A stretch of 64,000 nt of DNA from JALYOC01 sp036675345 (GTDB taxonomy: Bacteria > Myxococcota > Myxococcia > Myxococcales > Myxococcaceae): assembly GCA_036675345.1 (NCBI GenBank), contig JAKFFE010000044.1, positions 13,204 to 77,203 on the forward strand, given 5' to 3'. Positions within the stretch are counted from its first letter, which is position 1. Every line of letters starts with the position of its first letter. Below, piece by piece: positions 45,113 through 53,831 of the stretch. Position numbers and translations under genes: made by a program. Below the pieces are notes generated by a model. The model was not told where the DNA came from. It did not search any database and was given only the letters and a program-made list of their open reading frames with translations.

Positions 45113-46267
45113 ATGCCCCCCAAGTTGATCGGTCCGTACCGGGTTGTAGAGACGCTCGGCAGCGGAGGAGTGGGCACTGTCTTCCGCGCCCTGGACAAGC
45201 GGACCAACGAGACGGTGGCCCTCAAGCTGCTTTCCACCGGGCCGGCGCTGGACCCCCGGGCCGCGCGGCGACTGGCGCGGGAGTTCGAGACCCTGGCGGA
45301 CCTCTCCCATCCGCACGTGGTGAAGGTCTTCGACACCGGCGTCTACCAGGGCTACCCGTACCTGACGATGGAGCTGGTGGAGGGGCTGACCCTGCGCCAC
45401 TACCTCTCGCTCTCCGCCGACGACGTCAGCTCCAACCGGAGCTTCTCCCACACCTCGTCCGGGGAGGCGCTGCGCCGGGCGCTGCTCGATCCCCCCTCCT
45501 CTTCCGACGGCGCCAGCCTGGCGGACGCGCTGGGAGAGGACGGCGCCTTTGGCCTGGCGGACTTCGCCAGCGAACCGCCCAGCGAGGAGGTCAGCGGGTA
45601 CGGCCAGGGCCCCGGTTCGCTGCTGGGCCTGGCCAAGGCGATGGACGAACCGGACACCGAGGACTCCGACTCGGGTCAGACCCTGCCCTTCGAGCGGGCC
45701 ACCGACACCGCGGTGGAGTCGCCGCTGGCGCCGATCGCCCGGCCCAACCTGGAGCTGCTCAACCGCGAGGAGCGGGTGGGCCGGATGAAGGACTCGATGC
45801 TGCAGCTGTGCGAGGCGCTCTCGTACATCCACGCCCGGGGGCTGATCCACCGGGACCTCAAGCCCTCCAATGTGATGGTGGACGAGGAGCGGATGGTGCG
45901 GCTGATGGACTTCGGGCTGGCCAAGTTCCTGGCCGACGACGCCGCGGTCACCGCCGACGGTCGGCTGGTGGGGACCTTCCGCTACATGGCCCCGGAGCAG
46001 ATCCTGGGCGAACCGCTGGACGCCCGCGCCGACCTCTACAGCCTGGGGGTGATCCTCTACGAGCTGCTGGTGGGGCGGCCTCCGTTTGATGCCCGCACCC
46101 CGTATGAGCTGTGGCAGAAGGTGCTGGAGACCGAGGCCCCCTCCATCCTGGCGCTGAACCCGGACGCTGATCTGCAGCTGGTCCGGGTGGCGATCAAGCT
46201 GATGCGCAAGGAGCCCTGGGAGCGGTATCAGACCGCCGAAGAGGTCTTCGAGGCACTCAACGAGTGA
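45113..46267 (+). CDS. Soluble Ser/Thr protein kinase with a large acidic kinase insert
   Basis: 384 residues with all kinase motifs: LGSGGVGTVFRA (15-26), VALKLL (~35), HRDLKPSN (246-253), DFGLAKF and YMAPEQILG, and a standard C-lobe ending at the last residue. Between the hinge (MELVEGLTLRHYL, ~86-98) and the catalytic-loop helix there is an extra ~120-residue Ser/Asp/Glu-rich segment (~101-222). No membrane helix. The insert may dock partners or be phosphorylated. A pseudouridine synthase gene begins inside its stop codon (GTGA). Confidence 0.92.
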   Translation: MPPKLIGPYRVVETLGSGGVGTVFRALDKRTNETVALKLLSTGPALDPRAARRLAREFETLADLSHPHVVKVFDTGVYQGYPYLTMELVEGLTLRHYLSLSADDVSSNRSFSHTSSGEALRRALLDPPSSSDGASLADALGEDGAFGLADFASEPPSEEVSGYGQGPGSLLGLAKAMDEPDTEDSDSGQTLPFERATDTAVESPLAPIARPNLELLNREERVGRMKDSMLQLCEALSYIHARGLIHRDLKPSNVMVDEERMVRLMDFGLAKFLADDAAVTADGRLVGTFRYMAPEQILGEPLDARADLYSLGVILYELLVGRPPFDARTPYELWQKVLETEAPSILALNPDADLQLVRVAIKLMRKEPWERYQTAEEVFEALNE

Positions 46268-47202
46268 GCAGCGTGGAGCGGGAGCTGGAGGTGGGGACCG
46301 AGGCGGCGGGAAAGCGCCTGGACCTGTTCGTGGGTGAGGCGCTGGGGCTCTCGCGGGCGCGGGTGAAGCGGCTGTTCGAGGAGGGCACCCTGAGGGTGGA
46401 CGGCCGCTCCGCCAAGAAGGGCCAGGTGGTCACCGCCGGGCAGAAGATCCGCGTCACCGTGGTGGAGGAGGACAAGGCCGCGGTGGCCGATCTGGAGGTG
46501 CCGCTGACGGTGCTCCGCGAGGATCCGGCGCTGCTGTTCGTGGACAAGCCGGCCGGCGCCCCCTGCCACCCGCTGCGCCCCTCGGAGACCGGGACGGTGG
46601 CCAACGCGCTGATCGCCCGCTACCCGGAGTGCGCCACCGCCAGCGAGGATTCGCGCGAGGGCGGGCTGTGCCACCGGCTGGACGTGGAGACCTCCGGGGT
46701 GCTGCTGGCGGCCCGGACCCGAAGCGCCTGGGAGGCGATGCGCCGGGCCTTCACCGAGCAGGCGGTGGACAAGCGCTACCTGGCCCTGGTCAGCGGACCG
46801 CTGGGTGACTCGGGCGAGGTGGAGGTGCCGCTGCGTCACCATCCCCGCCACGCGGACCGGGTGGAGCCGGCGCTGGACGGAGAGGGCGGCCGGGACGCGC
46901 GATCGGAGTTCACCGTGCTGGCCCGGGCGGGAGACTTCTCGCTGGTGGAGGTCCGGATCCACACCGGGGTGCTGCACCAGGTCCGCGCCCACCTGGCGGC
47001 GATTGGCGCGCCGATCGTGGGAGACGGGCTGTACGGCGGCCGGCCGCTGGAGGGGCTGGCGCGGTTCTTCCTCCACGCCCGCAGCCTGGAGGTCCGTCAC
47101 CCGGAGACCGGGGAGCGGATCCGGGTGGAGAGCCCGCTGCCCCACGAGCTCCAGCAGGCGTTGGCGGCAGTGGGAATTGCGCTGCCCGGGTCGGCCGGCT
47201 GA
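46264..47202 (+). CDS. RluD/RluA-type 23S rRNA pseudouridine synthase
   Basis: 312 residues from a GTG overlapping the kinase stop. N-terminal S4 RNA-binding domain (~12-75: RLDLFVGEALGLSRARVKRLFEEG), then the RluA catalytic domain with LLFVDKPAGAPCHP (~93-106), the catalytic Asp in CHRLDVETSGVLL (~138-150) and VHTGVLHQVRAHLAAIG equivalent (HTGVLHQVRAH, ~237). It isomerises uridines in 23S rRNA. Which RluA subgroup it belongs to cannot be fixed by eye. Coupling with a Ser/Thr kinase is unusual. Confidence 0.9.
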   Translation: MSSVERELEVGTEAAGKRLDLFVGEALGLSRARVKRLFEEGTLRVDGRSAKKGQVVTAGQKIRVTVVEEDKAAVADLEVPLTVLREDPALLFVDKPAGAPCHPLRPSETGTVANALIARYPECATASEDSREGGLCHRLDVETSGVLLAARTRSAWEAMRRAFTEQAVDKRYLALVSGPLGDSGEVEVPLRHHPRHADRVEPALDGEGGRDARSEFTVLARAGDFSLVEVRIHTGVLHQVRAHLAAIGAPIVGDGLYGGRPLEGLARFFLHARSLEVRHPETGERIRVESPLPHELQQALAAVGIALPGSAG

Positions 47203-47256
47203 CGGGCGCCCACGCAGGGGTTGGGCCGGCGAGGGGTCCCGGGGTAGGAGGAGACC

Positions 47257-47706
47257 ATGTCCGTTGAGATGAACGTGTTCCTCCGCGCCGACCGACTTCC
47301 CACCGCCCAGCAGTGGGCGGATGCGATCGTGGCCGCCGGCTTCGATGCCCAGCTGGATCGCAGCGTGCAGCTGACCACCCACACCGGCTATCTGCCCTGC
47401 CGCTACGGGGGCAAGGACTCCGGGTTCGAGTACTACCGGGACGACCTGGAGGACGTGGAGCTGGATCCGGAGATCTCGGAGGGAGTCGGCGACCGGGACA
47501 CGGTGGTCAGCTTCGTCAGCCACGGGGATCTGCGCGAGCTGACCTGCGCGATCATCGCCGCCGCGGTGCTGACCCAGCTGGCGGACGGGATGTACTGGGA
47601 CACCGAGGGGGACGAGCTGTACCCCGCGGAGGGTGCGGTCCGGCAGGCCCGGGAGGTGGAGCAGGATCTGCTGCGCGAGCTGAAGGCCGCGGTCCTGCGG
47701 AACTGA
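47257..47706 (+). CDS. Hypothetical protein, 149 aa
   Basis: AGGAGG precedes the ATG by six bases. Alpha/beta, acidic, soluble, with GYLPCRYGGKDSGFEYYRDDLED (key residues: Cys, SGFEYY, ~46-68) and a hydrophobic helix (ELTCAIIAAAVLTQLADGMYWD, ~92-113). I do not recognise a characterised family; size, acidity and the SGFEYY segment recall immunity-type proteins, but no toxin gene is near. It lies seven bases before dinB and may be co-transcribed. Confidence 0.7.
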   Translation: MSVEMNVFLRADRLPTAQQWADAIVAAGFDAQLDRSVQLTTHTGYLPCRYGGKDSGFEYYRDDLEDVELDPEISEGVGDRDTVVSFVSHGDLRELTCAIIAAAVLTQLADGMYWDTEGDELYPAEGAVRQAREVEQDLLRELKAAVLRN

Positions 47707-47713
47707 GGCGCGG

Positions 47714-48952
47714 GTGTCCCGGGGGATCCTCCACATCGACATGGACGCGTTCTACGCGTCGGTCGAGCAGCGCGACGATCCCCGCCTGAGGGGCAAGCCG
47801 GTGATCGTGGGCGGGCACCCCACCCGCGGAGTGGTGCTGGCCGCCTCCTACGAGGTCCGACCCTTCGGGGTGAAGAGCGCGATGCCCATGTCCTGGGCGG
47901 TGCAGCGGGCCCCTCAGGCGATCGTGGTCCCTCCCCGCCCGCTGGCCTACGCGGAGGCCAGCGAGCAGGTGTTCGAGATCTTCTCCCGCTACACCCCGCT
48001 GATCGAACCGCTGTCCCTGGACGAGGCGTTCCTGGACGTCAGCGCCTCGGAGCGGCTGTTCGGGGCCCCCTGGGGGATCGCCACCCGGATCCGCGCGGAG
48101 ATCGCCCGCGAGGTGGGGCTGCCCGCCTCCGCCGGGATCGCCCCTTCCAAGTTCGTGGCCAAGATCACCTCCGATCATGCCAAGCCCAACGGGCAGAAGG
48201 AGATCCGGGAAGAGGAGGTGAAGACCTTCCTGGCGGCGCTGCCGGTGGGCCGCCTGTGGGGAGTGGGCCCCAAGACCGAGGAGACCCTCCATCGGCTGGG
48301 GCTGAGGACGATCGGGGACATCGCCGGGCGCGAGGCGCAGTGGCTGGTGCAGAAGCTGGGCGACGGTGGCCGTCACCTGTGGGAGCTGTCCCAGGGGATC
48401 GATGAGCGGCCGGTGATCTCCGACGGGGAGGCCAAGAGCATCGGCGCCGAGGACACCTCGGAGGAGGACCTGGAGGGACGGGAGGCGCTGCTCCCCCAGC
48501 TGCACGCCCAGGCGCTGCGGGTGGGAAGGCGGCTGCGGCGGGCGGGAGTGAAGACCCGGGTGGTGCAGCTGAAGATCAAGTACGCGGACTTCGAGTCGCT
48601 GACCCGGCGCAAGACCCTGGACTCCCCCACCGACGATGGCCAGACCCTGTACCGGGAGGTGAGCGAGCTTTTGGAGCGGGTCTCGCTGACCCGGAAGGTA
48701 CGGCTGACCGGAGTCAGCGCCCAGGACCTGGGCGGGGAAAGCGAAGCGCCGCAGCTGTCGCTGTTCGACGAGGCCCCGGCGCCGGTGAAGTCGGACAAGC
48801 TGAACGCGGCGCTGGACAAGATCGCCGCCAGGTTCGGCAGCCAGGCGATCCGGACCGCGGACCTGGCCCCGGAGGCGGGAGGGGACGAGGAGGACGAGGC
48901 CCGCCGATCGATGGGGAGCTCGCGGGTGGATCGCCCCAAGCCGCGGACCTGA
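47714..48952 (+). CDS. dinB: DNA polymerase IV (Y-family)
   Basis: 412 residues from a GTG. Error-prone polymerase that bypasses damaged bases. Palm motifs HIDMDAFYASVEQ (~7-19) and PLSLDEAFLDVS (~99-110, catalytic Asp-Glu), steric-gate Phe/Tyr region FYAS, HhH segment VGRLWGVGPKT (~180) and little-finger domain ~245-350. QLSLF at ~352-356 fits the beta-clamp binding consensus but is followed by another ~55 charged residues instead of being at the end. No LexA-like box was recognised upstream. Confidence 0.94.
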   Translation: MSRGILHIDMDAFYASVEQRDDPRLRGKPVIVGGHPTRGVVLAASYEVRPFGVKSAMPMSWAVQRAPQAIVVPPRPLAYAEASEQVFEIFSRYTPLIEPLSLDEAFLDVSASERLFGAPWGIATRIRAEIAREVGLPASAGIAPSKFVAKITSDHAKPNGQKEIREEEVKTFLAALPVGRLWGVGPKTEETLHRLGLRTIGDIAGREAQWLVQKLGDGGRHLWELSQGIDERPVISDGEAKSIGAEDTSEEDLEGREALLPQLHAQALRVGRRLRRAGVKTRVVQLKIKYADFESLTRRKTLDSPTDDGQTLYREVSELLERVSLTRKVRLTGVSAQDLGGESEAPQLSLFDEAPAPVKSDKLNAALDKIAARFGSQAIRTADLAPEAGGDEEDEARRSMGSSRVDRPKPRT

Positions 48953-48976
48953 TCCCCCCGCGACGGGATCCTGCTC

Positions 48977-50263
48977 TCAGCCGGCGACGTACCCCGCCGC
49001 CAGCGGGAGCAGCCGGGCCCGCTCCTGACCGTGCACCCCCAGCTGGGCGGCGGCGGCCTCGGGAGTCATCCCCCCGCGGACCAGCCCGGTGATCGCGGCC
49101 AGCCGGAAGGCGCGCGCCGGGTTCAGGGTTCCCCCCGCCTGGACCTTGCCCTCCCACCGGGGCTGGAGATCGCTGGTGTCCATCATCAGCTGGCGGACCT
49201 GGGCCGGGCTCAGCGCCGGATCCAGGATCAGCGCCTTGGCGGCGGTCCCGGTGATCTCCGGCGCGGACATCGAGGTGCCGCTGATCACGTCGTAGCGGGC
49301 GCCGGGCACGGTGGAGAGCACGTCGCTCCCCCGGGCGGCCAGGTGCGCGCTGGGGCCGTAGTTGCTGAAGCCGGAGGGAGCGCCGTTGGCGTCCGAGGAG
49401 GCCACCACCGCCAGGTTCGGGTAGTTCCCGGCGGGCAGGAAGGAGTCGGGCGAATAGCCCTGGAGCGAACGCCCGTCGTTGCCGGCCGCGGCCACGAACA
49501 GCACCTGGGGATGCCGGGCCATGGCGGCGCGGAACATCTCCACCCGCTCCGGGGTGTCGATGCCGAAGCTCATGTTCAGCACCCGGGCGCCATTGGCCAC
49601 CGCATAGTCGATCGCCGCCGCCACCTTCTTCACGTCATAGGGGGACTGCAGCACCCGCAACGGAAGGACGTTCACCTGGTCGGTGCCCCGGGTGGCGATC
49701 CCCGCCACGTGGGTGCCGTGCCAGTCCCCGAACGGGTTGCCGACATCGTTGTTCCAGTCCACGAAGTCCCAGCCGTGGCTGTCGTCGGTCTTGCCGTTGT
49801 GATCGTCGTCCAGCCCGTTGGCCGGCACCTCGCCCGGGTTGACCGCGCCCTTGGGGCCCAGGCCCGGGTGCCAGAGGTCGAACCCGTTATCCAGCACCGC
49901 CACGTTGACCTCGGCGCCCGCCTTCCCCGCCGCCCGGCTCAGCGCGGCGAAGGTCCGGTCCGGTGCGCCGACGTTGCTGGCCTCGATCTCCCGCACCAGG
50001 GCCGCGTCGGTGATCCCCGCCGGACGCTCCGCCGGGACCGCGTAGCCGCGCGAGTAGAGATGATCCCGCAGGTGGCGGCGGGCCTCGCTGTCCAGTTCGA
50101 AGCTGGAGTTGGCCCAGGTCTCCAGGATCAGGCGGGAGTCGGCGGTGGCCCGCTCCGGCTGCGCCTCCGCCGAGGCCTGGAGCACCGAGTGCCACTCCTG
50201 ATCGGTGAGCTTCTTGTCCTCGGTGACGATCCGCAGGGCGTCGCGCACGGAAAGGGTGGCCAT
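48977..50263 (-). CDS. Subtilisin-like serine protease (S8) without signal peptide
   Basis: 428 residues from the ATG at 50263; a GTG nine bases earlier is possible. The triad is complete: Asp in VAVLDNGFDLWHP (~122), His in DWHGTHVAGIA (~185) and Ser in SGTSMSAPEITG (~335), with the oxyanion Asn in AAAGNDGRS. An ~100-residue N-terminal region, mostly helical, may act as a propeptide, but there is no Sec signal. Motif NGLDDDHNGKTDD (~152) looks calcium-binding. It may work inside the cell or leave by a non-classical route. The last ~60 residues are helical and Ala-rich. Confidence 0.9.
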   Translation of the reverse strand: MATLSVRDALRIVTEDKKLTDQEWHSVLQASAEAQPERATADSRLILETWANSSFELDSEARRHLRDHLYSRGYAVPAERPAGITDAALVREIEASNVGAPDRTFAALSRAAGKAGAEVNVAVLDNGFDLWHPGLGPKGAVNPGEVPANGLDDDHNGKTDDSHGWDFVDWNNDVGNPFGDWHGTHVAGIATRGTDQVNVLPLRVLQSPYDVKKVAAAIDYAVANGARVLNMSFGIDTPERVEMFRAAMARHPQVLFVAAAGNDGRSLQGYSPDSFLPAGNYPNLAVVASSDANGAPSGFSNYGPSAHLAARGSDVLSTVPGARYDVISGTSMSAPEITGTAAKALILDPALSPAQVRQLMMDTSDLQPRWEGKVQAGGTLNPARAFRLAAITGLVRGGMTPEAAAAQLGVHGQERARLLPLAAGYVAG

Positions 50264-50376
50264 TTGACCCACATTGTCGCACCGCCCCCTCCAGAAGTTG
50301 CTCTGCCCTCCAAGTTCCCAAGCAATTACCGGAGCTTGTTGAGACCGGCGGCCCGGACTGACATGGTCCCCGCCCG

Positions 50377-51603
50377 ATGCTGAAACGCCATCTCGGGGGT
50401 CTGCCGTCCATCTATTGGTACGTGTGGGGCGGGACCCTGCTCAACCGGCTGGGGGGCTTCGTGGTCCCCTTCCTGGCGCTGTACCTGACCGATCAGGTGG
50501 GGCTGCCGATCAGCACCGCCGGGAAGATCGCCTCGTTGTACGGCCTGGGCTCGTTGATGGCCGGGCTGGTGGGAGGGACGGTCAGTGACCGCTTCGGCCG
50601 CAAGCCCACCCTGGTGCTGGGGTTGGGGATCGGCTCGGTGGCGATGCTGGGACTGGGGCTCTCCACCCAGCTGAGCTGGATTGGGCTCTGCACCTTCGGG
50701 GTGGGCTTCTTCTCCGACCTCTCCCGGCCGGCGGTGTCGGCGATCATCGCGGATGTGGTGGCGCCGGCGGACCGCACCCGCGCCTACGGGCTGTTGCACT
50801 GGGCGGTGAACATCGGCTTCTCGGTGGCGCCGCTGATCGCCGGCTATCTGGCCACCCGGAACTACCTGGCGCTGTTCGTGGCCGACGCGCTGACCACCTT
50901 CGCCTACGCGCTGTTCGTGCTGTTCAAGGTCCCGGAGACCCGGCCGGCGGCGCTGCACGTCCGCCCTCCCCTGTTCAAGAACCTGGCCGCACCGCTGGGG
51001 GACCGGAACTTCCTGGCCTTCGGGCTGCTGGGCTTCCTGCTGGCGATGGTGTTCTTCCAGTTCGAGGCGGCGCTGCCGATCGACATGCGGACCCATGGGA
51101 TCCGGCCGGACCAGTACGGGGCGCTGATCGCGATCAACGGGATCCTGATCGCGCTTCTGCAGCCGTTCGTCTCCGGGTGGGCGTCGGGGTTCCGGCGCTC
51201 GCGGGTGCTGGCGCTGGCGGCGCTGCTGTTCGGGGTGGGCTTCGGGCTCCCGGCGCTGATGCCCACGGTGACAGTGTTTGCCCTGGGGATCGTGATCTGG
51301 ACCCTGGGGGAGATCCTCAACTCGCCGATCAGCCAGGCGATCGTGGCGGACCTGGCCCCGGAGCAGAGTCGGGGCAGCTACCAGGGCGCGCTGCAGGTGG
51401 TGTGGGGTTCGGCCTTCTTCCTGGCCCCCGCCCTGGGCACCTGGGTGCTGCAGTGGCATGGCGGCCGGACCCTGTGGATCGGCTGTCTGCTGGTGGGGGT
51501 GGCGGTGGCCGGGGCCCACCTGGTGATCGCCGGTCCCCGGCGCCGGCGGGTGGCCCAGCTGCGGCGGCTGACCCCGGATCAGGTCAGCTTTGCCGACGAC
51601 TGA
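50377..51603 (+). CDS. MFS transporter (drug-efflux-like)
   Basis: 408 residues, twelve predicted membrane helices in two halves. The loop between helices 2 and 3 is GGTVSDRFGRKPTLV (~66-80), the MFS motif A. Resembles MdtH/YajR-type proton-coupled drug exporters (for example DLSRPAVSAIIADVVAP at ~113). Substrate unknown. It diverges from the subtilase and converges with the PAS kinase; no regulator gene adjoins. Confidence 0.9.
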   Translation: MLKRHLGGLPSIYWYVWGGTLLNRLGGFVVPFLALYLTDQVGLPISTAGKIASLYGLGSLMAGLVGGTVSDRFGRKPTLVLGLGIGSVAMLGLGLSTQLSWIGLCTFGVGFFSDLSRPAVSAIIADVVAPADRTRAYGLLHWAVNIGFSVAPLIAGYLATRNYLALFVADALTTFAYALFVLFKVPETRPAALHVRPPLFKNLAAPLGDRNFLAFGLLGFLLAMVFFQFEAALPIDMRTHGIRPDQYGALIAINGILIALLQPFVSGWASGFRRSRVLALAALLFGVGFGLPALMPTVTVFALGIVIWTLGEILNSPISQAIVADLAPEQSRGSYQGALQVVWGSAFFLAPALGTWVLQWHGGRTLWIGCLLVGVAVAGAHLVIAGPRRRRVAQLRRLTPDQVSFADD

Positions 51604-51606
51604 GGA

Positions 51607-53595
51607 TCACCCGCGCGGCAGCTCCACGGTGAACAGCGCCCCCTGGTGGAGCACGCTCTCCACCCGGACGCTGCCGCCCATCGCCTGGACGATCTGCCGG
51701 GTGATGTACAGCCCCAGTCCCAGCCCACCGTAGTGTCGGTCGGACACCGCGCGCTGGAACTTCCCGAACAACCGCGGCAGCGCTTCGGGGGCGATCCCGA
51801 TCCCCTGGTCCCGCACAGTCACCACCGCGCGATCCTGCGCCGTGGTCACCTCCACCCGCACCGGCCGCCCCGCGCCATACTTGATCGCGTTGCCGATCAG
51901 GTTCTGGAGGATCTGCTCCAGCCGCCCCTGATCAAAGCGCCCCGGGACGGGCGTGGCCGCGGCCACCTCCAGCAGGCAGCCCGCCCGCTCCGCCTGGGGC
52001 CCCAGCCCGGCCACCACCTCCCGGGTGACCGCCGCCAGATCCACTCCCTCCTCTGGATCCAGCGCCAGCCGGCCTTGTCCCAGGCGGGCCACGTCCAGCA
52101 GCGAGTCGACCAGGCTGGTCAGCTTCCGCAGCTGGGATTCGGCCAGATCCAGCCCCTTGAACAGCCGGGAGTGCGGCAGCGCCTCGGCCTGCACTGCCTC
52201 CGCGTCTCGGCGCAGCGACTGCAGCTTGAGCAGCAGCGGGGTCAGCGGGGTGCGCAGCTCGTGGCTGGCCACCGCCAGGAACTCATCCCTCAGGCCGATC
52301 GCCACCTGGGCCTCCCGGTACAGGCGCGCGTTCTCCAGCGGCGCCGCCACCCGGTAGGCCAGCTCCTCGCCCAGCGGAAGCTCGGCGGCGGTGAAGCCCC
52401 GCACCGGCTTGCTGGTCGCCAGCGCGATCATCCCCAGGGTCCTTCCGCTGGCGCGGATCGGAACCACCATCAGCGAGGTGGCGCCCAGCAGCGAGAGGAG
52501 CTCGGAGCCGTCCTCCACCAGCTTCGGCCCGGCCACCGCCACCTCCCGGGCCAGCGCGGCCAGGTCGGGCAGCGAGGCGCGGATCCGCTGCTCCTCCTCC
52601 GGGTCGCGGTGGGCCACCAGCGTCGGGAGCGGGCGGCCACCGTCCTCGGCGATCCGATGGATCAGACAGCAGGTGGCCACCGAGCCCGCCGCCAGCCGGG
52701 CTACCTGCTCCAGGGTCTCCTCTCCTGACTCCAGGCTGTTGGCCAACAAGTGGCTGGCCTCGGAGAGAAACCGCAACCGGGCGTCGGCCGCCTTGCGGGC
52801 GCTGATGTCCAGCAGGAAGGTGATGTTCAGGTTCTCGGCGGCGACGTGGGTGCTGCCGATCAGCAGTTGGACCCGGGTGCCATCCTTGGCGAAGTACTCC
52901 TTCTCGAACGGAGGGACGAAGCCGCGGGTCTTCAGCTCGTTCACGGCCTGGGCGGAGACCTCCCGCCACTGCGGCGGGGTCATCTCCGCCCAGTTGATCC
53001 GCCCCGACTCCAGCTCCTGACGGGAGTAGCCGACCATCTTCAAGAAGGCGTCGTTGGCCTCCAGGATCTGCCCCTGGAAGTTGGCGGTCACCAGCCCGAT
53101 CAGGTCGGATTCGAACAGCCGGCGGAAGCGCGCCTCCCCCAGGAGCACCGCGCTCTGGGCGGCCTTCAGATCGGTGGTGTCGGTGAGGCTTCCCATCAGC
53201 CCCAGGAACTCTCCCTGGTCGGAGAGGCGCGGCTGGGCCTGGTCCAGCACGGTCCGGTAGACGCCGTCGTGTCGGCGGAGGCGATACTCCACCCGCACCC
53301 CCTGGCGCCGCTGGTGGGCGGCCTCGAAGACTTCCCGGGACCGCTGGGCATCCTCGGGGTGCACCACCGAGAGCCAGCCGTGTCCCAGGGACTCCGACTC
53401 GGTCTGCCCGGTCAGGGCGCGCCAGGCCCGGTTCAGGTAGGTGCAGGCCCCATGGGGATCGGTGCACCACAGCACCACCGGGGCCTGCTCGGTCAGGTCC
53501 CGGAACTCCGAAGGCTCCGCCTGGGGGAGAGCGAGGCTCTGGCTGGCGGTCTGACTCACGGCGCTGACCGCAGGCGGCAGCAGGACGGAGGGCAC
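51607..53595 (-). CDS. PAS-PAS-GAF sensor histidine kinase
   Basis: 662 residues from the GTG at 53595, with AAAGGGG two bases upstream; the frame is open further but without a ribosome site. PAS 1 (~30-145, WCTDPHGACTYLNRAW), PAS 2 (~160-270, LVTANFQGQILEANDAF), GAF-like (~290-425), HisKA with AVASHELRTPLTPLL (~447) and HATPase_c (LIGNAIKYG, DQGIGI, GGLGLGLYI). No membrane helix and no receiver. It should sense a cytoplasmic ligand or redox state and pass phosphate to an unlinked regulator. It diverges from the TonB-dependent receptor at 53832. Confidence 0.92.
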   Translation of the reverse strand: MPSVLLPPAVSAVSQTASQSLALPQAEPSEFRDLTEQAPVVLWCTDPHGACTYLNRAWRALTGQTESESLGHGWLSVVHPEDAQRSREVFEAAHQRRQGVRVEYRLRRHDGVYRTVLDQAQPRLSDQGEFLGLMGSLTDTTDLKAAQSAVLLGEARFRRLFESDLIGLVTANFQGQILEANDAFLKMVGYSRQELESGRINWAEMTPPQWREVSAQAVNELKTRGFVPPFEKEYFAKDGTRVQLLIGSTHVAAENLNITFLLDISARKAADARLRFLSEASHLLANSLESGEETLEQVARLAAGSVATCCLIHRIAEDGGRPLPTLVAHRDPEEEQRIRASLPDLAALAREVAVAGPKLVEDGSELLSLLGATSLMVVPIRASGRTLGMIALATSKPVRGFTAAELPLGEELAYRVAAPLENARLYREAQVAIGLRDEFLAVASHELRTPLTPLLLKLQSLRRDAEAVQAEALPHSRLFKGLDLAESQLRKLTSLVDSLLDVARLGQGRLALDPEEGVDLAAVTREVVAGLGPQAERAGCLLEVAAATPVPGRFDQGRLEQILQNLIGNAIKYGAGRPVRVEVTTAQDRAVVTVRDQGIGIAPEALPRLFGKFQRAVSDRHYGGLGLGLYITRQIVQAMGGSVRVESVLHQGALFTVELPRG

Positions 53596-53831
53596 ATCCC
53601 CTTTAGGTACCCGCCTCGGCGGGCCACTCAACTGGAGTTGTTGGAAAGGATCGACCCACCGCTCACCCGCCGACAGTCCTGACGAGCGGTCAGGGCCCCC
53701 GGGCTGGACCGGTCGCTGGGGCCGCCTGCCACATTGCCCGTTGCTTGAATCGCCCCCGGCCCCCGATGGCCTGCTTTGATGCAACGTTCCTTCGCTGCTC
53801 CCCTCCCCCCTCCCGGAGTACGCTCCGGGGG

